Both the position numbers and the translations under genes were made by a program. A model generated the notes under the pieces. The model was not told the DNA's origin, did no database searches, and was given only the letters and a program-made list of their open reading frames with translations. A DNA stretch of 64,000 nucleotides from Ornithodoros turicata (Eukaryota > Arthropoda > Arachnida > Ixodida > Argasidae), in assembly GCF_037126465.1 (NCBI RefSeq), contig NC_088201.1:20816550-20880549 (forward strand), read 5' to 3'. Below are positions 55,972 through 64,000 of this stretch, piece after piece; position 1 is the stretch's first letter; each line of letters starts with the position of its first letter.

Positions 55972-57158
55972 ATCCTCTCTTCAACGTACCAAGGAAACAC
56001 GGGGACACCCACTCACCCTCAACACATTGGACGCGTTAAAAAGCTCCTCTAGGCCTCTGGGTGTTACTGAATGTTTCTTTCTTTTTTTCCCGTAAAGCCG
56101 TCTTCCGATCCGGTTGCCTGCAGCGTTAAAAAGATTAATTTAAGTGCAGGTGGGTCCAACCATATTGTGTGTTCCTCAAACTCAAGGAAATGTTACCTCT
56201 TTCTGCAGTACACCAGCTTGCTTGCACCATTCTAATTTGCTCATCGGAGAGGATAGTGGAGAGCGCGAGAAGCACTCAGACTTGTGGGTAGGAGCGCCAC
56301 ATTCCGCAAAAGGAGATGTCCCCTTTAGTAAAAAGGAGCGTGCTCCATGCGCTCTGGAGTCGCTACTTAACCCATCCATTCTCTCTTACATTGTTGCCAG
56401 TCACTCCCACATTCACACAGACGAACACACTCGTGGCGGGCGGCATTTTTCTCATCCCCGCGTGGCGTCACTAAGGTAATGCATTCGCCTTAATAGTATA
56501 CGAGTCTCCGACGCAGCGGTATATACCCGAGATTGAGGGTGGTTGTATTGATCAACACAGCACAAAGCATATTGCCCCAAGTGCGAAGAATTAGTGAGAT
56601 GCGACACTTATTGTCATTTGCACGCATCAACATTTAAACAAGTATTATTATTACTGTTACCAATGACAACAAGGGGAGCGACGGAGTGCTCAGTCGCTTG
56701 TCGATACCGATTAAGACACAAGCGACCACTTTGATCTCCAACCAAATACCGCTTAATCTTGAACATTACGACCAATTCGTTTCGAATAGTATAGTATCTG
56801 TCAAGCTGTCCACCAGGAGTCACCATGCAAAATATTTTCGCTTTGCGGTGCGTTATGGCTGTGCAATCGAATTTACAAAAAGCGGTCGGAGAAAGCAGCC
56901 GCGGACATGATGCTCTCGTGACGTTGAGAAGGCTCCGTTAGCTCCGTGCCTTGTTTCTTCGTGTTTTTTTTTCTTCGCAGCTCATGCGCCGCTGTGTCGC
57001 CGAATGTCACTGGTCACGTGATGGGAGTAGCATACGTCATGACGTGATCTCGTTCTGCGATGCGCTCTTTTCAAGAGGAGAAGGATTTTTGAAAGGTGTG
57101 CGGAACAGAGCCCTCGCGCTCGCTCTGTAGGTCACCTACGCTCATCGTTCTTTTGCAG
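55972..57158. other. unique DNA
   Basis: No repeat. A 111-codon frame at 56144-56479 has no recognised domain. Confidence 0.4.
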
Positions 57159-57159
57159 G

Positions 57160-57431
57160 AACTCATTTTATTTGTCGGAGAACACCCTGCACCGCAAAAC
57201 AAAGTTTGGGAGTCACCTCAGTGCTCCTTTAAGGACATGGCTGCTCGACAATCACCGTCTCGATGGATACAAACATCTTTTAATGTTTTCGCCAATGACC
57301 TTGATTTATTTCATCCTTGTTTTACTCGTTTTATACAGGAGGTGCTCCAAAACCTCAACTTCGTGTGATTATTTAACGAAGGTGCACTGCTCTGCAGGCT
57401 TCCGCTGTTTGAAGGCACCGTTTTAAATAAA
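57160..57431 (+). other. candidate terminal exon (weak)
   Basis: A pyrimidine-rich acceptor (CGTTCTTTTGCAG, ending 57159) is followed by an open frame to TGA at 57368 (about 68 codons, containing FNVFANDLDLFHPCFTRF) and an AATAAA at 57426-57431. The combination is suggestive, but the protein is not recognised and no upstream exon was found. It could also be chance. Confidence 0.2.
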
Positions 57432-60400
57432 GTACAATTATTATTACTAAAGTAAACCCAGAGCGATTCCTATTGTAGTACACTTATTGTTATTGTATTG
57501 TGCAACGTGTAGAAGTAATGACGTGGTAGTAGCTGAAGCATCCTACAGACATTCAACGAACTTTCTGATAGATATACCTGCCGCACTGATTTTGTGTGAC
57601 AAAAGAAGTGACATAGAGGAAGCCTCCGAAAAAAACGGCGGACTTGGAGCACTCCAGCAGAACCGGTCCTTTTCTCCCTTGCCTTCAAATGCAAAGGTAA
57701 TATGTATTTATTTTTCTCCTTCGCAGTAAAAGGCAAGGGAAAAAGCGCGTTCTCGGCGGATCTCCAAATCTGCCGTTTTTTCGGGGCCATTTATTCTCGC
57801 TGTATTGTCTCGATCCTCTTCCTGAAAATGCCAACGACATCAGCGGACCAAGAGGAACATCAGTTGTCATGCGGATAAGTTTAAAAAGTCCATTAGTGAA
57901 AACTGATCAGAACGACGCCCAGGAGACTTAAGGTGATCCACTTGACCAAGAATGTATTGCCATTTATTGAACTTTTTTAAGAAAGGTATTTCCCTATTTC
58001 ATAAAATTCTGTCTATATAGTTAGCGCGGTCAACCTGTATATCGTGCTATGTATCGTGCGCGCGTTCACGTAATTTAATTTTTGGCACACTTATTTCAGT
58101 CGAGTACTCTTAACATCTCTCCCTGTTCTTAACATCATGCTTAAGTTGCAGATAACAATATTCGCAAAGGTTCCTGTAGTTATAGCGACTTTCTTAGTGT
58201 TAAAGCTACAAAACGATAGTTTACGTTCTAAGAATTATGAATATGTGTACGGCATATACCCCTTCAGGCGACATCAATTACATACGCAGAATCCGTAGAG
58301 ACTGCCACGCATCAAGTCTATAGTTTGAAATGTGTAAACACTACAGCGCTATACAGAAAATTGCTTTTGACGATTTCGTTCAGGATGTGTAAGGCAACCG
58401 ATGGTGAACATCATTCAGCGAAAACAAGAAGCAAATAATAATCAAGGCCACCCCAACGTCTGCTTCGTTGAAAACTGTTTCAATCTTACTCGTTCCTTTT
58501 TCTTCCTTCGCTTTATCGCATTACTCATTCCATACATGCGGAGGTATTGCTTACCTTAGGGGGAAGACCGATGTTCCTGTTTATATTACGTCGACCACGC
58601 ACCATCGGAGTTTATTACAGGCTGCTCGCGTGCTCTAACGTCGGCATGCATAAAATATCAGTTACGGCATGTTCGTTGTTGCAGAAATAAGCATCCATGA
58701 TTTTTTCGTTGTCCAAGAGGTGAAATGCCCATATAGGAAGGGATCCAGCTTCGGTACAAGATGTACATATATCACCCGCGATAGCGATGATTGGTTCCAA
58801 TATTAAAAACGTTCGAAAGACGCAAAGAAGAAGCAACATTTCTCTCGCGAACCGCTCTCCCTTCTTTTCACGAAATAGTCTGATCTCGTATGTTTTCGCT
58901 GGATACAAGGATAGATGATCACAGCTCCCATGTACTGTATTTACTTGTGGGCATTAATCCTTTCGTCAGCAACGCGAAGGAAGCACGACGAAAGCGCGTG
59001 AACTGTGTTGAGCGCAAATTTTAACAAATGGACAAAACGGGTAAGCCCGACAGATTATATAAAAGAAAACCCCGCAAATTATGTGATGTTATTTCTACAC
59101 ACACTGTGGACATAAGACGTAACACTTCTAAAAGCTGTATTATCTCATTGTTTGTTTTTTGTTTTTCTCGTCAATACCGTTGTATATAGTATACATCGAT
59201 GTATACGTTATGATGGGCGCAAAAGTAATTTTTATTCCGAGATATAAATGGTACAAAATACTTCTCCATATTACTCAATGTGATTTTGTTGAAACGGTAC
59301 TTAAGAAACCCAAAATAATCGGCGAAAAAAAAAAAAGACAAAGGCTCGATAGACTTAAAGATTTGAACGATCAACCAACACAATGCACTAGAGTCCATTA
59401 CAAATTAAGAGAAAGAGACGCATTGTAACACGCGGCGCAGTATAGTTGCACGGAACATCATCCAATGAAGGACGAACGAATGTCTAATTATCTTCCTCCA
59501 GTGAAGAACGGAGATTTTCAAGGCACTGATTATATAACAGCGAGACGTGACCATCTTATAAGAATTGCAGGAATCAGAGGGCTCGAACAAATCCCTGTCT
59601 CAATGACGCAGCAAAAAGAACGGAAAGCGTATCATACTCCTCCTGCGACATCCAAGCTTTGTGAAACAATGACGCGGGACCGTTGAAAACGTCTATACCA
59701 GGATATGTTCATCATTTCGCTCCGAGTGGTAGCGGAAAGATTGCTCTTTACCGAGAAAGCCTTTCTGCTAAATGGATGACGATGTATCGCTGCTCCCCTG
59801 ACTCTCCCAGAATGTACATTGAGAGCGATTCATTTCGGGACGACCAGCCTATCGATATAGCGTCCGACTTTATGATCCCGTTTGGTTAGGCATGCCTATT
59901 TGCATCCCACCCGGCGGGCTCCACAGACTGTTGCACTTTAATCTGCCTTTGTTTGACATGGACTTTACGGCTCTGCCCCTCCCTCCTGAGACGAGGTAAG
60001 ATCCCGGACAATTATGCTGAGTGTGCTAGCTCTTTCGCTTCACTTATAGGATCACTACTCTTTGCTTTGCTCATCTGTAAACAGCCGTCCGACCGACGAG
60101 CCCTCATTGAGGACGCTTTCTCACAAAGCCATACGCAGTGGTTCCATCCAAAGTATGCGCCAGGCGTCACACGCGTTGGAAATTTATGGCAGCGGCTTCG
60201 CTTTTAATGAATGGATATTGGTATAAGCAAACAGTGACATTATTTGTGATACGTCCTTTTTAGAATCACGTGAGGCACTCGTACAAGATACGTACTTAAT
60301 GCTGGGATAGACACGCATTGTTCATATTTAATTATGCTTATTGGGACGTCCTGTTTCAAATAGCAATTAGGTTCTGGAGATAAAAGAAGACACACTGGGG

Positions 60401-60560
60401 TCGCTGATACTTTTTGCTAGCTTATGAAGATTTAGCTTTAGATATTTACCTATTCTTAAATATGAGGTCATCCAAGAAGAATGTTGTATGACTTGACCCA
60501 TGCATGGAAATTTTTCGTCCCGGACATCCACGGTGGACACTCAACGGTCAACACTTTTTT

Positions 60561-60592
<32 letters not shown>

Positions 60593-62545
60593 CCTTTCCA
60601 AGCCCTCACCTGTTATGCTTAGTCCTAAGATCGTCATTATTATCCAAAATGTGTGGATAATTCTACACACGTGCCTGTCGTAACAAGTGGCAGTCCATTG
60701 CAAAAGACGGATATAATATTTCGCACAACTGTGGACCTTCACTGGCCTCTTTTACTTGTGAATACTGTACTTGCAGCTGCCGTGGTTTTGTGTGCAGAGA
60801 TGACAAACCATGCTACTTATATACGCAGTGAGATACAAGGCAGGTGGATGGATGGATGGAAGCACGGATATGTGAAGAAAAATATTGAGATGGGGATTCC
60901 ACGTCTGTGGATCCGTCTACTCGATGACACTTAAAAGTTGAGTGCTCATGCAACCGCTTGGGGAATTGTAGGAGAAATGAAGAAAACATTAAAAAGTGAA
61001 CAAGTAAATCGACAGAAAAGGTAACGAAAAAGTGAGGTTACAGGGCAGGTGATCAAACCATGGTCATTGACACTTTAGGAACCTTATGCAACTTCACTTA
61101 CGAAGCAAACAGCACGGCGTTACAGATTTCATATACGCAGGCACACGTCTACGTAAATAAATGTGTGTCAATGCAGTTCTTGGTGGCATCTGGACGTTAT
61201 TATTTCATGAGTTTCCCGAAAGGGGTGCAGGGAGGCCAATGAGGAGAAATGGGGAAACGATGGAAAAGGCAAAGCTACGACGAGGGGAGGTCACCCATGG
61301 ATGGCCATCAATCAAGCACCACACCATTGCGTCGGGAACATTTAATTAAGGCTGTCTGCCGTCGGGAACCGAACAAACAACTGCGTTGATCAACCCATGT
61401 GCAGGTGTTGATACCGCTCGTAGAAACACGTCGCTTCCTTGGCCAGAGTTAAGACTCCTTGGACGATGCACTGACAGTGTTTGCTTGGTTTGTTACGTAC
61501 AGCGGCGGACGTCATCGCACGATAACACACAGACATGTCAACCCTCCAGCACTATGTAAGAATTTAGTTCCAGAGTTGCGAGTGAGATACTCGGGACTTT
61601 GAGGTGCATAGTGTTCAATTAATTTGCAAATTGCCATATTCATTTCTTGAGTGTATGTGTAGAGAATACGCCTATATATAGTCGTGTTCAACCCAAGAAT
61701 GGCATCTTCGGCGCTGAAGTAAGACTTTATAATACATTCTTATTACATTTAATACGAAACCAAAGTTTCTCAAAAGCAAATGTGACCAGAAGCAATTCTA
61801 TACATACAACGTTTCAAAACACTACGTTCGCTTCTGGTGGTTAAATACAGAGAGAGAAAGAATGCAATGCCGTTCTTATAGCTTGAACAAGACTATATAA
61901 CTGTCTGTTCCTTTGACACACACGCATTTCCCATTTTTTAGACTCCTGCAAATGGTGAATAAATTACGACAGAGCCTTGAATTTTCTTTAGCAGCCATAT
62001 ACTGGTATTTAGATATCATTACAGCAAAAACCATGGATACGATAATAAGTCGCCGTATCCCCTTATTGAATGCAGATATATTCACATGTAGTAGGGGAGA
62101 CCGCGGTGAGAGTTGTCACAGTTTTTACTTCCGACTTTGCTATGACGAAAGTACGTTCGTGAGAGAGAGAAATATATGATGACGATGATATGGGGATGAC
62201 TTCCGCTCATCGTGACTTCCGTTCGTGAGACTGATTAAACAAACGCTGGATTTTAGTGCGGTCTTTTGACTATACACAATGCACATATTAAACTAAAGCT
62301 GGATTTCAAAAATAATTTATAAAAGAGGTTTGTGTGGAGGTCGTCAAGTGTGAAATACGCCCCAGTAGCAGGGCAGGTTGTCAGACGGGCTGGGGCAGAT
62401 TGTCTCAGCTGCATTTTCTCGAAACCTTTATTGTGGAGGTGTACCGAATGAAATACCATTGGAAGTGCATATGAACAACGAACTAACCGAGCAGAGAAGA
62501 ACTTATTATCTTAAGCATTACATTTTATATTTCCACATCTGTGCT
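57432..62545. other. unique DNA, no gene confirmed
   Basis: Five kilobases almost without recognised repeats. A (CT)n microsatellite lies at about 60560-60585 and GGATGGATGGATGG at about 60845. Open frames up to 106 codons lack domains. Confidence 0.45.
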
Positions 62546-62546
62546 A

Positions 62547-62875
62547 CACTCTTAGAAAAACATGGTGGAGTAGTTGCACCTTTTAGGAGGTAATAGTTGT
62601 CGCATATGTTGCGCCTAAAAGGTTGCAAAGTTCCACCTGCTACCTCACTCTCAAAACGGAACTTCACCGCATAGCATGTTGTCCGCCAAACATTGCCAGG
62701 AATGACAGGATTACCGCATCTGATTCGAGCGAGGGGGGCGCACGCCTCTTTGTAGCAACTTGGATATATGATAATTGCTCTTACCACCCTTTTACACCCT
62801 TTATCAGACGCATATGTTGACCTATGTGGTAACTATGGAAGTTACCACCTTTTCGCACCTTTTTTTCTGAGAGTG
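62547..62875. mobile_element. family B MITE carrying a family A half, TSD TA
   Basis: 329 bp. CACTCTTAGAAAAACATGG left, CACTCTCAGAAAAAAAGG right (inward); TA on both sides. Inside, CACTCTCAAAACGGAACTTC at about 62645 starts a family A left half that runs to GGATATATGATAATTGCT. The right junction is the same as in 43940-44217. Confidence 0.85.
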
Positions 62876-62877
62876 TA

Positions 62878-63840
62878 ACTGTACAGGATTCATGCAAGCT
62901 AGCCATTACTGGCTGGTAGACCTGCATTGTAAATGTAGAAAGCGGCACTAAATTATTACACTATCTGTAAGATGTACTAAAAAGCCACTGAAGCACTTCC
63001 TCGCGGATATAGTTTGTGCTGTCAGTGGCTCTACCAGTTGAAGCACTTGACAACTTACCCCGCCTCGTATATGGGACAACTGACCCCTATGCCACCCGCC
63101 ATGACTGAACCTCAGCAGTTGACTTATTCCGCTGAAGATTCGTGAAAATATTTCCGAAAGTTGAGTACACATTACGAGCTCGTGCATTCGTTAGAGTTTT
63201 AGAGTGTGTCGGGCAAAATTTGAAATTTGCAAGAATGGAAAATACTTCCTCGTGACAGAAACAAGTCTTGTGCTATGTGCACCTTGCCATACTTCCCATG
63301 ACAATGAAACTTTCTTCAGTTAGTGGTTGCTCGTGCCGCTAACAAACAGCGGGAAAATGACTCAGCTGCTCTGCTTCGTTTTCTTTAAGTAGCGAGTGTG
63401 ACAACTCTCCCCGGTCTCCCATACCAATCAACTGTACCTACCAACCTTCACATTATTTTTTTCATTGCCACCATCAATATCGCTTCAAACGTCAGTGGCA
63501 TGCACGAAGCACTAAACACGATTCTTTTCTATCCGGTCCACTATGTTATCACAGACCAGGTCTATACGGGCGAAATAAATCGCAGCAGAATATGTCCTAT
63601 CTTTTCCTCTCGCGGTGCTTCTTCCTATATATAGGGGAAGAAGCGGTTCGCGAAGAAAGCTCTCAACTCCTGATGGCTTCTCAATTTCACCGAAGCAATC
63701 CTGTTTCCTTCGTCTGCGAAAGAGAAGCAGCGCTCTTGGGCGCTCATCAGACATTGATAACGACAGCTATAGCAGTCGAATACGCGTAATGGAGACGCGG
63801 CTGAAGGGAGGACCGAGCACGAATCGACTTCTTCCCGTCC
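62878..63840. other. unique DNA
   Basis: No repeat recognised. Open frames at 63398-63992 overlap on both strands. Confidence 0.4.
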
Positions 63841-63926
63841 CCCATTGGTTATTTAAAGCATCTTCTCTCGCGGGGGGAAAAGCTGGCTCTCCTATTGGTC
63901 CAGCGCATCCCGATGCCGGAAGAATA
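63841..63926 (+). promoter_or_regulatory. candidate CCAAT/TATA promoter
   Basis: CCCATTGGTT (inverted CCAAT) directly precedes TATTTAAAG at 63850-63858, which has TATA-box form. A second inverted CCAAT, CCTATTGGTC, lies at 63891-63900. A start site some 30 bases downstream of the TATA-like motif would fall near 63880. Confidence 0.35.
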
Positions 63927-63991
63927 ATGATGTTTCAGATTCTTGGGGCTGCACTGCTTCCCTTCATGTCCTCTGTACATCAGCTGCCTTA
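63927..63991 (+). CDS. short hydrophobic frame, possible first exon with signal peptide
   Basis: ATGATG start about 50 bases after the candidate start site. It encodes MMFQILGAALLPFMSSVHQ then LP and a stop (TAA, 63989-63991). The hydrophobic centre followed by small residues is signal-peptide-like. As read it ends after 21 residues. A splice donor (TCTGTACAT at about 63972) would be needed to make a longer product, and that site is weak. Also in frame with a longer upstream open frame from 63615. Product unknown. Confidence 0.22.
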
Positions 63992-64000
63992 ATCGCAGCG

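Overview
The window is nuclear DNA of an arthropod, most likely a hard tick (Ixodidae). The reasons are tRNA-derived SINEs and an RNase H-bearing LINE 3' end whose sequences I recognise as typical of ticks, Ty3/gypsy pol relics, very dense small inverted-repeat DNA transposons, about even base composition, and no open reading frame that looks like an intact host gene. The tick assignment rests on recognition, not on a search. The window is best read as transposon-packed intergenic or intronic DNA.

Layout. 0-8 kb: a PIF/Harbinger-type MITE (73-535, TTA duplication), three unusual hairpins (957-1010, 1115-1217, 2562-2634), a decayed LINE with RNase H (2740-3720) carrying a SINE tail with a 12-bp target duplication, and a gag-less gypsy element (4324-7984, minus strand) whose upstream LTR contains a second 3-bp-TSD MITE. 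8-25 kb: sparse unique DNA, then a pile-up of one dominant foldback family ('family A', about 250 bp, ends CACTCT, two ~116-nt arms around a ~17-nt loop). These copies are interrupted by a larger MITE ('family C'), a 5'-truncated LINE, SINEs and a pogo-like MITE. 25-31 kb: a Harbinger-like MITE, a second gypsy relic on the minus strand split by a TTAA-flanked element, and more family A. 31-39 kb: the densest family A cluster, with a perfect 298-bp tandem duplication. 39-46 kb: mostly unique, with LINE 3' debris, a composite A-in-B MITE and a tRNA-derived retroposon. 46.7-50.2 kb: a third family A cluster with SINE/MITE chimeras. 50.2-64 kb: almost free of family A; it holds an AT-motif-bearing unique block (50.5-51.3 kb), a family B element (54.05-54.58 kb), a tRNA-derived retroposon (55.4-55.97 kb), a weak candidate terminal exon (57.16-57.43 kb), a second A-in-B composite (62.55-62.88 kb) and, at the right edge, a CCAAT/TATA-type candidate promoter followed by a short hydrophobic reading frame.

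What ties it together is the biology of the foldback elements. Families A, B and C share CAC-type ends and 2-bp target duplications. In family A the duplicated dinucleotide is TA, TG, CA or AA, which argues for a CACTA/EnSpm-like rather than a Tc1/mariner origin. In the best copies both arms carry the same copy-specific variants, so the arms evolve together within each copy. No autonomous transposase for these families was seen in the window.
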